Positions 1 to 11,676 of a stretch of 64,000 nt of DNA are shown here, piece after piece. Each line of letters begins with the position of its first letter. The stretch's first letter is position 1. Source of the stretch: Ornithodoros turicata (lineage: Eukaryota; Arthropoda; Arachnida; Ixodida; Argasidae); assembly GCF_037126465.1 (NCBI RefSeq), contig NC_088209.1, positions 620,001-684,000 on the forward strand, read 5' to 3'. The notes beneath the pieces were generated by a model that searched no databases, had not been told where the DNA came from, and saw nothing but the letters and a program-made list of their open reading frames with translations. The position numbers and the translations under genes were made by a program.

Positions 1-65
1 TCGTCTCGACGCCGTTTGTTCTCTTTTTTTTTTTCATGTTGTTTCCTTCCAGCAAGTCTTCAGCG

Positions 66-1334
66 CTACCTGCTGTAGTACGGCTTGAGTCGAACGACGT
101 GAACTATTTCAGTCCTCCGAGGTCGTCGAGAGGGAACGTTGCCCTCAGGTACCACTTCATAATCCAGGTCTCCAATGCGTCGAAGTACTTTGTAGGGACC
201 GAAGTACTGCTTCAGTAGCTTCTCGCTCAGGCCTCGTCGTCGAATCGGCGTCAAACCCTATACCAAGTCGCCTGGACTGAAGCGTACGTCTCGTCGGCGC
301 AAATTGTATCTTCTTTCATCGACCCGTTGTTGTTGACCAATCCGTAGTCTGGCCAGCTGGCGGGCTTCTTCTGCTCGCTGTGTGAAGTCCAGAGCGTCGT
401 TTTCCACATCACTGGGTTCGTGGGGCAGCATCGCGTCCGCATAGTCGATGCGTCATGGCCGTGTGCAAGGCGGAACAGTGTGAATCCCGTTGTTTCCTGG
501 ACAGCCGCGTTATAGGCGAACGTGACGTAAGGCAGTATTTCGTCACATGTCTTGTGCTCGACGTCGACGTACATCGAAATCTTGTCGGCAAGGGTTTTGT
601 TTAGGCGTTCGGTGAGCCCGTTCGTCTGCGGATGGTACGCCGTTGTCCTCTGGTGAGCGGCGTGGCTGAGTCGAAGGATTTCTTGTGTTAGCCTGCTTGT
701 AAACGCCGTTCCCCTATCGGTGATTAAGGTGGTCGGAGCTCCGTGCCGTAGTACGATGTTCTCGATGAAGAACTTCGCCACTTCTGTTGCTGTGCCCTGT
801 GGAAGTGCCTTAGTTAGCATAGCGTGTCAGGTAGTCGGTGGCGACGATTATCCAACGATTTCCGGTAGACGAACGTGGGAAGGGCCAGAGTAGATCCATC
901 CCAACCTGCTCGAACGGCGCCGACGGCGGTGCGATTGGCTGAAGGTACCCAGAAGGTCGTACCGGTGGCGTTTTTCGTCGTTGGCATTCCCGGCACGTCC
1001 TTACGTAGTGGTGTATGGTCTTGGCCAGTTTTGGCCAGTAGTACTTTTCCCTTATACGGGCCAGTGTCCGGCTGTATCCTAAATGACCTGATGACGGTTC
1101 GTCGTGGCAGGATTCAAGAATCTCGATGTGCATGTCCCCAGGCACAACGATAAGCCACGTAGCGCCTTGTGGTGCGTGGTTTTCTTTGTAGAGAACACCA
1201 TTACGTAGGAAAAAACTTGGGAGTGATCTTCTGAAGATGGGAGGAACATTGTCGGCGCGACCCTGAAGATAGTCGACGAGTGTCTTCAATTCGGGGTCGT
1301 TATACTGCTTGGTAGACATGGTAGTCGCGCTCAT
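66..1334 (-). pseudogene. Gypsy-A integrase with GPY/F-type C-terminus
   Basis: Inserts element DNA into the host genome. The segment at 1334-810 has the HHCC zinc domain (HLGYSRTLARIREKYYWP, then C-x2-C in CRECQRRK) and the first catalytic Asp in ATDYLTRYA. A frame change near 815 leads to the segment 820-251 with LITDRGTAFTSR (second Asp) and TTAYHPQTNGLTERLNK (the Glu). The spacing fits a DD(35)E core. A further frame change near 430-410 precedes the C-terminal GPYKVLRRIGDLDYEVV block (66-254), which is the GPY/F module seen in many gypsy integrases. Three frames are needed to read it, so it is non-functional. Confidence 0.9.
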
Positions 1335-1339
1335 TAGAC

Positions 1340-3081
1340 CGAGGAAGGCGTCGCCGTCCTGGAGGCTGTTGTCCTGTCGCTGGAGTGGTGCTCGGGACAG
1401 GCATGCGGCGTCGTTGTGTTTTCTTCCTGACTTGTAAGTGACGGTTACGTCATACTCCTGTAATCGGAGGCTCCATCTCGCTAGGCGTCCTGAGCCAGCA
1501 CAGAGAATGGTGGTCTGTTACCACTTTGAACGGCCGTCCGTACAGGTAGGGGCACAACTTTGTGATGACCCACATGAGTGCAAGGCACTCTTTTTCGGTC
1601 GTCGAATAGTTCTTCTCTGCCTTGGTTAGCGTTCTGCTTGCGTAAGCGATGACACGTTCGACGCCGTCGTGAAGTTGAACGAGCACGGCTCCTAGACCAT
1701 CGTTGCTTGCATCGGTGTGTATTTCTGTTTCGCCGTTTGGATCGAAGTGGGCAAGCACGGGTGCGGTCTGTAGACGCGTCTTCAATTCATCAAACGCCTG
1801 TTGCTCGGCTTCACTCCAGATAAACGTGGATCCGTCTTTCGTGAGGGCATTCAGGGGTGACGCAATTCTTGAAAAGTTCGGAATGAACCGTCGGTAGTAG
1901 GCGCAAAGGCCAAGAATGCTTCGAACGACTTTCACGTTAGAAGGAACACGGTAATTTGCGACGGCCGCCGTCTTCTCGGGGTCGGGGCGTACGCCGTCGC
2001 TCCTCACGAGATCGCCGAGAAATCGGAGTTCCTCGTAGCCGAATCGACACTTCTGAGGCTTCAACGTCAGCCCTGCAGTTCTGATAGCCTCGAGGACTTG
2101 CTTTAGCCGTTCAACATGTTCTTCGAATGTTCTTGCGAAGACGACAACATCGTCGAGGTACACCAGGCAGGTTTGCCACTTCAACCCGGCGAGAACTGCA
2201 TCCATAACACGCTGGAACGTCGCCAGTACTGTGCAAAGGCCGAGAGGCATAACGTTGAATTCGTAAAGGCTATCCGGAGTGACGAAGGCAGTCTTCTCAC
2301 GGTCCCGTTCGTCGACTTCAATTTGCCAGTACCCCGTCTTGAGGTCCATGGAAGAGAAAAATTTTGCGTTTTGAAGGCGATCGAGCGTGTCGTCGATGCG
2401 TGGTAACGGGTAGACGTCCTTCTTCGTTATCTCATTGAGTTTCCGGTAGTCGACGCAGAACCTGAGTGTTCCGTCCTTCTTCTTCACTAGTACCACCGGC
2501 GATGCCCACGGACTGGTCGATGGCTGGATAATGTCATTTCTTAGCATCTCTTCTGCTTGCGTTCGGATCGTTTCTCGCTCTTTGCAGGAGACCCGGTACG
2601 GCATACGGTTAATTGGACGGGCCTTTTCGTCGACGATGATGCGGTGCTTCGCAATGAGCGTTCGTCTTACTTTCGACGATGCAGCGAAGCAGTCACTGAA
2701 ATCGTTGAGCATCTGCAGAAGGGTTTGCTTTTGAGTTGTATTGAGTTGAGGGTTTACGTCGAAATGTCCGGCCTCGTGTTCCGTGGTGACCGCGATGCGA
2801 GCAGTGTCCATCAGGCAAACATCCGTGGTGGGGTATTGGTCTACGATGACGGCTATGTTCGTGCCGTTCGCCAGGTGTTGTTTCTCCGGGCGAAAATTTG
2901 TGACCAGAGGTTCGAATATTCCGTTTCTTACGGGCACAATTCCTCTTGCTATCCCAATTCCTCGTTCGAGGAGAAGTTGCGTGTTGCCTTCAGCAAACAA
3001 ACAGCCAGTCGGTGCTCTCTCGCACGTAGCGGTCACAAGGACTGACGACAAGGGAGGCAGGTTGACGTGCTGAGTCGTCAC
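1340..3081 (-). pseudogene. Gypsy-A reverse transcriptase and RNase H
   Basis: Copies element RNA into DNA. A long open segment (3081-1450) carries the RT domain: FCVDYRKLNEI, the palm block SSMDLKTGYWQIEVDE, a motif B region MPLGLCTVLATFQRVMD (the usual FGL-N-APATF is altered), and the catalytic YLDDVVVFA. The thumb block RFLGDLVRSDGVRPDPEK follows. RNase H follows with TDASNDGLGAVL, a STTEKECLA block and VVTDHHSLCWL. After that a small deletion and frame change occur near 1460-1500; the expected RLQEYDVTVTYKSGRKH linker and LSRAP end are readable in another frame at about 1480-1385. The domain order is typical of Ty3/gypsy. Confidence 0.92.
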
Positions 3082-3129
3082 GGCGGTTACGTCCGTGTTT
3101 GCGCGTTTCTCCGGGGTTATTCGTGCCCA

Positions 3130-3480
3130 CTACTTGTCTTCTGCTGTTTCCAGCGTTTTAAAAGAGATAACTCCATTTGTGAAGTCGTTGATTTCTTCGT
3201 TTTCGCCTAGAAAGTCCATTCCGAGTATTACATCCCGTGGGCCGTTCGGCAAGACGGCAAAGCTGACGACGTACTGGATGTCACGCACTTGTATGACTGC
3301 CGTGCATCGGCCAGTCGGTGTTACGACGTGTCCACGAGCAGTGCCGATGTTAGGCTCATCCCACTTCGTTTGCACCTTGCGAAGCTTCTTTGGCCAACCT
3401 ACCACTTATAACAGAGTCGTCGGCTCCGGTATCGATTAATGCAACCATCTCATGGCCGTTGATGAGTATTTTCAGGTTAT
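3130..3480 (-). pseudogene. Gypsy-A aspartic protease, frameshifted
   Basis: Retropepsin-type protease that would cleave Gag-Pol. Reading the minus strand from about 3480, the active-site motif ALIDTGADDSVISG is present, with DTG as the catalytic triad. The frame then shifts near 3398-3405. The downstream half resumes in another frame with WPKKLRKVQTKWDEP, RGHVVTPTGRC and the conserved C-terminal block RDVILGMDFL. The foldback insertion lies about 40 bases upstream of the protease core, between the gag knuckle and the protease. Catalytic residues look intact, but the frame is not. Confidence 0.88.
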
Positions 3481-3525
3481 TGGTAATTTTTTTAGCGTCG
3501 TGTTGGTGCTGCGTTGCTGTTCGTC

Positions 3526-4502
3526 AGAAGTATGGGATCAGCTCAAGTATCCGGAAACTCACACAGTCGCCTGGACGCCATTAATTAGCAATTAGAGCAA
3601 TTTGGGACCCCCCACAGTAATTAGGATCATTCAGGGAGTCATTACACTAATTGGGGAACATCTAGGACGTGTCCAGACCACTGTGTGAGTTGCCGCCTAC
3701 ATGAGCTGACAAAAAATAAAAAAATAGGTAGAAAACAAAATGAAAAGATAGAAATAGAGTGGAGAGAAGGAGTTTAGTTGAAGATCAACGACGTCATCTT
3801 GAAGAAAGCGGCGCGGAACGGCCGCTGACCGTCGCTGGCGACGGAGCACAGAGGCAGGTTGCAAAGCATCGCAGCACCAGTTCCGGACATCCTGTGACGT
3901 CAGCTGTGACGTCATCATGACATGTCTGGGCAGGTTAGGACATCTCTGGACATGCAAGGAGAAAAACACTCGTAATACAGAGGCTGGGAAAGCAAGAGTA
4001 TGCAAACCATCAATAGCTAACAAGAAAATAGAATTAGTTACACAACAAATAATCCCACCACAACAGGAGCGCAGAACGATGTGACTGCTCCATCCGAGAG
4101 GCAGGCAGAAACTGACTCGTAATGGTTTTTTCTCCTGTATAAAGCCCCACAGCTGCACCCCCTAGCGGTTACTTTCTCAACTAATCTCACAACAAAATTA
4201 TTAAGAATCACGCCAGCGCTACTCCCGGTCCCAAGGCAGAAGATGATAGAAAATGGCGGGAATGCCCGGACAACAGCAACCAGCACCCGACGTGCACGGG
4301 CACGAAAATCGCAAACAAAGCGGGAACAAAGTTGGCGAAAGCATTAGTTACACAACAAATCACCTCACCACAAAAGGAGCGCAGACCGATGCGACTGCTC
4401 TCCGTGACAGCCAGCCAGAAACTGAGCGAGCGCGGGGAGCGCACGTCTGCTTTCCACGACAGCCGGAGAGAAACTGACTGGGACGCCGCTCCGCATACGC
4501 GC
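3526..4502 (+). repeat. Left terminal inverted repeat of the foldback element
   Basis: It matches the reverse complement of 10718-11676 nearly base for base. The main visible difference is a ~30-bp segment (about 3600-3629) present here and absent from the right arm. It includes a TGACGTCA pair at 3895-3914 and a region able to encode identical peptides in both arms, which reflects the repeat rather than a gene. Confidence 0.88.
3895..3914. promoter_or_regulatory. Paired CRE-like palindromes TGACGTCA (left arm)
   Basis: Two perfect TGACGTCA octamers lie 12 bases apart (3895-3902 and 3907-3914). This sequence is the consensus CREB/ATF binding site. The matching pair in the right arm is at 11318-11337. 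Regulatory function is inferred from sequence only. Confidence 0.5.
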
Positions 4503-5605
4503 CTGCCTAAAACAGTGCGCCTGCTCGGGGAAAGGGATCGCGCGCGTCCAAACCGCGAGGCCCGCGTCGCGCTCGCACGGGGAATCGCGCACGTCGCGTC
4601 CCGAGAACGGGTCCGCGCGCGGCTCGCGTGGGGCACGGTTCGGGAGCACTGTTTTATCACTTAAACAGCAGCAGAGCTCACCATTGAAGTACCCTCGCGA
4701 TAAATCTTTTATTCCAGCGCCAGCAGACCCAAGCAGGGTACCCAAGCTTGCAGCCAGCGATGCTGGAATGATTATTTTATTTGATTTCATTTCATTTTGA
4801 GTCATTATCGGCTCACCTATTTAGTGAAGACCTATGAACACATGTTAAGTGCTTTGGTTTAAAAATGATGAGAGCTACAGTGTGTAGCGAATGATGTTCA
4901 CATTTGTCCGTTCTGCTCTATAGTATTCTTGCAAAATATATGGGTGCAAGAAAATAAGAGGAAAACGAAGAAGACAATTCACTTCTGTATGATGAGCGCT
5001 GCGTAGAAGCACGGCACCGTTTTCTTTGTGGAGGTATAGCGAACGCGCATTCCTTTCTTTATTTTTTGGTTCGCGTCGCCCGAGTGGCGACATCCTATTA
5101 CATCCGGAACGAGGACCTATCGCTTTGCGATCGCATACAAGAGTGAGCCATCTTTTGACGATGGTAGGATAATTATTGACCTGAGGAATAATATGGATTT
5201 ATGTGGTTGTGAGAATAGACTTTGTGTTTGTGAGTGTGAAAATGTGAGTGAGTGTCTGTGTATGTGTGCGCGCGGGCGCGCGCGCTTTCCTGAACCAGGG
5301 ATCCCACTCGACAAGTAAGTTCTTTGTGTGTGCCATTTCATGTGACACGAGTGATACATTTATGTACTATTGCGTGGAATAGCGGTTTAAAAAATAAGGG
5401 TAGCAGCGCTTGCATTGCTATCTGTAGGATAGCTCGAGAGCGTTTTTAATGGAATTACCTCGCGAAAGTGGTGAAGTCTTCGTTTTGGGCAGGCTATTTT
5501 ATGAGAGACGGTCCTGTTGCGATGCATTTGATACGCTTTCTTGAAGCAGCGTGCTTTGTTCTTGTAGTGTGGTTTACGCCTTTATCAATAGAAATGAATA
5601 GAAGT

Positions 5606-5650
5606 GTATGTTTGTTTGTTTGTTTGTATGTTTGTTTGTTTGTTAGTATG
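5606..5650. repeat. TTTG tetranucleotide microsatellite
   Basis: Run of TTTG units with TATG interruptions in the loop of the foldback element. A shorter diverged version recurs near 6370-6390 as part of the local module repeat. Confidence 0.8.
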
Positions 5651-5971
5651 TATCTGTCACGTTCGTAGCGCTGTTCAAGCGCTAGCCGAGTAGCGATAAG
5701 CGGTGATTCTCCGATTATTCCTGAACGGTACGACTTAAGCCTTTTCCCTGCTCACTTAAGGAAATTTGTGTATCCCTGTCCTGTGACACAAATGCGTGTA
5801 ATTTTTCGCGGTTCTTTTCTTCTGTCACTGCTTTTACTCAGAATGTAGGTGAGGGGGGAAAAAGTCAGCATCCAGGTAGAGCAGGAGAAAGCTGCTCGGC
5901 AGAGGAGAGTTCATGAGAATGGAATTTGTTTGTTTGTTTTTTGTTATATATCGTTGAGTGTCAGTATTCAC

Positions 5972-6095
5972 TAGAGGTGTGCGAATATTCGAAATTTCGA
6001 ATATTGTTCGAATATTGTTGATATTCGAACCCTATTCGTATTCGAAAATTTCATAATCGAGAAATTCGAATATTCGAAAATTTCGAATAATGGAG
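5972..6095. repeat. TTCGAATATT inverted-motif block
   Basis: About ten overlapping copies of TTCGAAT/ATTCGAA in both orientations. The block starts with CTAGAGGTGTGCGAATATTC. It resembles hAT-type MITE ends whose bodies are made of GAATTCGAA-like motifs, but I could not define a second end or a target duplication. Confidence 0.6.
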
Positions 6096-6530
6096 CACAA
6101 GCGCCAGCATTCCCGCTAAAATGAACAGAATTCCAGGTATTGGGATTAATCTTGCGAAAATTCCACGTTTGGCACGTCCTTAGCGCGATTTCCAATTGGA
6201 ATCGGACTTCATGTGCATCCAGCAAAACCGCAAGTTGGCTTCACAGCATGCTTCCGCGCATTGCGTGCAGCCAACTTTAAGGCACAACGTCTGGTAGGCT
6301 ACCTAGCCGATTTGATTTTTTTATGTGTGCTTTCCTTATTTTTTAAAAGATAATACAGACTCGAAGAAGTGTTTGTTTGTTTGTTAGTATGTGTCTGTCA
6401 CCTTCGTAGCGCTGTTCAGGCTTTATTTTCTTTGCAAAAATTCAGACTTTATGGTATTAAGCTGTTCGAGTAGAAGTGACTTTCCGTGCTCGCTTAAGAT
6501 AAATTGTGTATCCATGTCCTGTGCTTTCTT

Positions 6531-8266
6531 CACGCAGGGCCAATGCAAATGAGTATTTAACATTATGCAATAATTATCTGATAGCAGAAAAGGGTGTCTT
6601 TGTCACAGTTTATTAGCGTGTGCGTCGTTCTTTTATTTATTTTTTTCTCTTATAGCTATGCGAGCAAAAGTGCGTGTAATATTTCGCTGCTCTTTTCTTA
6701 TTTTCTCTACTTTTTATGTAGAAGAAAGCCTCCTGCGTAAAAGCTGAATAGTGTTCTACCAGTGGAAGTGGGGTTGTTTGTTTGATTTTGTTGGGTGTTC
6801 GATATCTTGACGAAGTAAGCAGAGCTTAATTTTGCAGGTTTTTGAGCAGAAATGCTGGTATCTGAGCACGGAGTACAAATTTATATATTTCTCTGCTCCC
6901 TAAGAAAATGTGTCGTCTTCCAAGCAGACCGCGTTTAGTTTACGCAAAATAGAAAAATGAAGTTGTGTATGCTCTATGATGATCCGCCGCAGGCTTAGGC
7001 CTTTTCCCCGATCACCAGTGTTTTCGCATTCGATGTCGCATGTCTAGACTTGTTCAGTAGTGTTGCAATTTTTACCCTTCGCTAATATCTTGTTGCTGCC
7101 GTCTTGTGTTAGACGTTGAGCTTCGTAGCGATGTGCGGTAACGCTACGATTATTCCTGAGCGCTCCGTGTGTTTAATGCGTTGTCCTCTGTGCGTGCATG
7201 CGTGTGCTTTTTCTCCTGATTTGTGACGTCATCGTGGCATGTCTGGACTTGTTTAGCAGTGTTGCAGTTCTTCCCGCCGCTAGTATGTTGTTGGTGTCAT
7301 GTTGTGCTAGCCGCGTGGCGATGTGTGGTGACCTCAGGTCTTAAGCCTTTTCCCTGCTCACCTAAGGATATTTGTGTATCCCTGTCCTGTGCTTTCTTCA
7401 CGCAGGGCCAATGCAAATGAGTATTTAACATTATGCAATAATTATCTGATAGCAGAAAAGGGTGTCTTTGTCACAGTTTATTAGCGTGTGCGTCGTTCTT
7501 TTATTTATTTTTTTCTCTTATAGCTATGCGAGCAAAAGTGCGTGTAATATTTCGCTGCTCTTTTCTCATTTTCTCTACTTTTTATGTAGAAGAAAGATTC
7601 CTGCGTAAAAGCTGAATAGTGTTCTACCAGTGGAAGTGGGGTTGTTTGTTTGATTTTGTTGGATGTTCGATATCTTGACGAAGTAAGCAGAGCTTAATTT
7701 TGCAGGTTTTTGAGCAGAAATGCTGGTATCTGAGCATGGAGTACAAATTTATATATTTCTCTGCTCCCTAAGAAAATGTGTCGTTTTCCAAGCAGACCGC
7801 GTTTAGTTTACGCAAAATAGAAAAATGAAGTTGTGTATGCTCTATGATGATCCACCGCAGGCTTAGGCCTTTTCCCCGATCACCAATGTTTTCGCATTCG
7901 ATGTCGCATGTCTAGACTTGTTCAGTAGTGTTGCAATTTTTACCCTTCGCTAATATCTTGTTGCTGCCGTCTTGTGTTAGACGTTGAGCTTCGTAGCGAT
8001 GTGCGGTAACGCTACGATTATTCCTGAGCGCTCCGTGTGTTTAATGCGTTGTCCTCTGTGCGTGCATGCGTGTGCTTTTTCTCCTGATTTGTGACGTCAT
8101 CGTGGCATGTCTGGACTTGTTTAGCAGTGTTGCAGTTCTTCCCGCCGGTAGTATGTTGTTGGTGTCATGTTGTGCTAGCCGCGTGGCGATGTGTGGTGAC
8201 CTCAGGTCTTAAGCCTTTTCCCTGCTCACCTAAGGATATTTGTGTATCCCTGTCCTGTGCTTTCTT
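6531..8266 (+). repeat. 868-bp tandem duplication inside the foldback loop
   Basis: Two nearly identical units, 6531-7398 and 7399-8266, start at CACGCAGGGCCAATGCAAAT. More diverged relatives of the unit end (GTGTATCC-TGTCCTGTG) occur at about 5772, 6511, 7377 and 8244, so the loop grew by repeated module duplication. The identical 65-residue frames in each unit are by-products; there is no recognisable protein. Confidence 0.85.
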
Positions 8267-9089
8267 TACGCAAGGGCAATGCGTCTGTGTATGTGGCACT
8301 ATCAGATACCAGACATGAGTGTCTTTTTCTTGGTTTATTGGAATATGCTTCAGGTTTTTTAAGTCAAGCACAAGTGCGCGCAATTTTTCGCTGCTCTCTT
8401 CCTCAGATCACCGATTTTACGAAGAAGACAGTCGCATGGTACAGCTGAGAAGAAGGTTTCTCTGATTGTTTGTTTGATTTTGTTGGGTGTTCGATATGTT
8501 GAGGAAGTCAGCTGTTAAAGGTATCCGTGAAGAAATGCTTGCATCTGAGCGCAGGATAGGAATTCCTGAAGCACGGCACCCTCAGTGTAAATGAATTATT
8601 TTGGATGTGAGTCTGCTTCCCTGCATGACAAGGCTGAAATGGGAAGAGAGAAAAAATTGGAGCGCTTCATTAATAGCGATCCAAGTAATAGGGGAATTAT
8701 AGTTTCCATAGAAAGTAGAATTTTAATGGACTCCTAAAATTATAGTTTAGTTGTAGTTTTTCTAAACTGCAATGCAATAATCATTAATATACTATAGGAA
8801 TGCCATCGTGTTCCCGTAAAGGCGTTCTGTCTTGTGCTTTCGCGCCTTTTTGCTCGCAATGCGCGAATGGAACTTTGCCCCCGGCTTTCGCGCCTTTTTG
8901 CTCGCAGGTGTAGCCTCAGACAACAAATGTATGACATAGAAAGGGTCATGTATTACATAAGCCTGGAGGTGATGTTGAGTGGTCTCACTTATTATTTTAA
9001 AAGAGCAGTGGTAGTTTACTGTAATTCTAATGACCATGATGAGCCTTTGGGGTGAAAATCGTTAATATGCGGGGTGCTTTTTTGTTGAA

Positions 9090-10600
9090 TTTTAATGAGA
9101 GAATCAATGTCATTAAGAGTAGGACAAAGGGAATAATCTTGCGATTCAATAAATAATAGGAGTCTTTGCCAGTGTCTTCTTCAGACAGGATGTGATGACG
9201 TCACACAGTCTGTAGCAATGCATTGACCGTTACTGGAAAAAAGTATGGCAATAGAAAAATAGTGTGTATTGTCCTGGGCAGATTTATGATGAGCACTGTT
9301 TTTGAATAAGAGGAGTGCGTGTGCTTAGAAATAGTTTGATGCTGGTTTCCTTCTTGTTTCTTTTCGCCTTTTTCCCCCTTGTCTGACAAACATGTGCTGA
9401 CATGCCTGGGCTTGTTCTGACATGCTTTCCTTCTACATGTAGTTTTTTTTCTTTTTGTACAAGGAATATTCTTGACGATAGTGCTGCCTTGAATGGGAGT
9501 AGAGCTATTCTTAATAATTTTGCGATTCATTTAGTTCAGAGAGTAACCGCGAGGGGGACAGGTGTGTGACTTTATGTCTTGCTGAACCATTTTTTTTCCT
9601 GTACAGTAAGACTTTGGGAATGAAATGCTACAATCTCCTCTTGTCTATGGTGTTGTTCTGCAATAGTTCCCTATGCAATCATTATAGTAGAATAAAGGAT
9701 ATAATCTAGGGATAGTGATTCAATAAATAGCAGGTGCCCTGTCTAGAGCGTACGCGTCCTTGAGCCACGCACCTGCATGATGACGTCATACCGAGAGGCT
9801 ATTGTTTCAGGTTGACCTTGTCTAGAGGAGCATTAGCGGAAAAAAACAGGGTAGCCCTGAAACAATAGGATGACGTCACGACCAATGAGAACGGCCTGTA
9901 GGGGGCGCAAGGATTCACTTCTCTCTTGGACACTGACGGGTCTGGGCTCGCAAATTCTGCTCCTGGCGTTGACCGTCAGTGGAAGAGCGTAGCTTCGGTG
10001 GGGTTCTGTCTGCCTCTGATGGGGCGCGGATGTGTGGTTCGTCACTTGTGAATGGTGTTCGACGATGCAGGTGGATTTTGAGACGAGCGGATTTACAATG
10101 AGGGAATGCTGTGAACGGGAAAAATGATGGTGAGTGTCTTTTTCACTCTGTTCAAGTGTTTGTTTGTTTTCCTCTGTTGACCAGCAGTCGTACAATTTGT
10201 GCTGACGTGTCCTGACATGCCCCGATATGCATGCTTTCCTGTGTTGACGTTTTGTATATTTTTCTTTTTTGACAAGGAACATTGTTGTCTTGACGATAGT
10301 GCTGCCCTGAGTTCTGCGCTCCTGTTTACCCGTACTCTGTTGAGTACCTAGTCCTCTTATTTGCCGTTGATGGAGTTACGTGTTAGGATATTTTGTTCTT
10401 TTGCAAGTTTCGTTTAGTAAGACTTTGGAATTCCTACGATCAGCTTTCATGCATAGTGCTCTTCTGCAATAGTTTCCTATTCAATCGTTATAGAAGAATA
10501 AAGGAAATAATCATGGGATAGTGATTCAATAAATAATATGTCCCCTGTCTAGAGCGTACGCGTCCTTGAGCCACGCAGCTGCATGATGACGTCATACTGT
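9090..10600 (+). repeat. Diverged direct modules in the right part of the foldback loop
   Basis: Three related modules end near 9203, 9790 and 10595. Each has an AGTGATTCAATAAATA-type block and, in the last two, CTAGAGCGTACGCGTCCTTGAGCCACGCA before a TGATGACGTCA site. The last two are offset by about 807 bases. Parts of 9470-9560 are diverged copies of the arm sequence around 11020-11090, so modules and arms share ancestry. Confidence 0.75.
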
Positions 10601-10717
10601 GGCGCAGGAATGCTCTTCTCTCTTAGCCTCACGACCAATGAGAATGGCCAGCAGGGGGCGCAGGAATGCTCTTCACTCTTAGCCTCTCGGAGGTGGTCGC
10701 CCCAGAGGGCGCTAGGA

Positions 10718-11676
10718 GCGCGTATGCGTAGCGGCCGCGGAGCGGCGTCCCAGTCAGTTTCTCTCCGGCTGTCGCGGAAAGCAGACGTGCGCTCCCCGCG
10801 CTCGCTCAGTTTCTGGCTGGCTGTCACGGAGAGCAGTCGCATCGGTCTGCGCTCCTACTGTGGTGAGGTGATTTGTTGTGTAACTAATGCTTTCGCCAAC
10901 TTTGTTACCGCTTTGTTTGCGATTTTCATGCCCGTGCACGTCGGGTGCTGGTTGCTGTTGTCCGGGCATTCCCGCCATTTTCTATCATCTTCTGCCTTGG
11001 GACCGGGAGTAGCGCTGGCGTGATTCTTAATAATTTTGTTGTGAGATTAGTTGAGAAAGTAACCGCTAGGGGGTGCAGCTGTGGGGCTTTATACAGGAGA
11101 AAAAAACCATTACGAGTCAGTTTCTGCCTGCTTCTCGCATGGAGCAGTCGCATCGTTCTGCGCTCCTGTTGTGGTGGGATCATTTGTTGTGTAACTAATT
11201 CTATTTTCTTGTTAGCTATTGATGGTTTGCATACTCTTGCTTTCCCAGCCTCTGTATTACGAGTGTTTTTCTCCCTGCATGTCCAGAGATGTCCTAACCT
11301 GCCCAGACATGTCATGATGACGTCACAGCTGACGTCACAGGATGTCCGGAACTGGTGCTGCGATGCTTTGCAACCTGCCTCTGTGCTCCGTCGCCAGCGA
11401 CGGTCAGCGGCCGTTCCGGGCCGCTTTCTTCAAGGTGACGTCGTTGATCTTCAACTAAACTCCTTCTCTCCACTCTATTTCTATCTTTTCATTTTATTTT
11501 CTACCTATTTTTTTATTTTTTATCAGCTCAAGTAGCCGACAACTCACACAGTGGTCTGGACACGTCCTAGATGTTCCCCAATTAGTGTAATGACTCCCTG
11601 AATGCTCTAATTGCTAATTAATGGCGTCCAGGCGACTGTGTGAGTTTCCGGATACTTGAGCTGATCCCATACTACT
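10718..11676 (-). repeat. Right terminal inverted repeat of the foldback element
   Basis: Reverse complement of 3526-4502. The similarity ends at a GC-rich junction near 10718-10750, where this arm carries an extra GCGGCCGC segment. The outer ~200 bases are themselves palindromic-rich, with two copies of an AACTCACACAGT-type block per arm. Confidence 0.88.
11318..11337. promoter_or_regulatory. Paired CRE-like palindromes TGACGTCA (right arm)
   Basis: TGACGTCA occurs at 11318-11325 and 11330-11337, mirroring the left-arm pair. Six further perfect copies occur between the arms (7224, 8092, 9196, 9781, 9871, 10587). Confidence 0.5.

Larger units (their letters stand above)
3526..11676. mobile_element. 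Foldback-type DNA element with ~0.96-kb terminal inverted repeats
   Basis: The element interrupts Gypsy-A between gag and protease. Its outermost bases read AGAAGTATGGGATCAGCTCA at the left and the reverse complement, with one mismatch, at the right. TTCGTC flanks both ends (3520-3525, 11677-11682) as a probable 6-bp target duplication. The inverted arms run 3526-4502 and 10718-11676. The 6.2-kb loop has no recognisable transposase and is filled with diverged tandem modules, so the copy looks non-autonomous. Superfamily is not assigned: long modular arms resemble foldback or Galileo-type elements, but those usually make longer target duplications. Confidence 0.88.

Noticed and set aside
4208..4664. 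Long open frames in the GC-rich part of the foldback arms as a transposase
   Set aside because: They are low-complexity (Arg/Ser/Ala-rich), overlap on both strands and have no catalytic motif. High GC content explains them.
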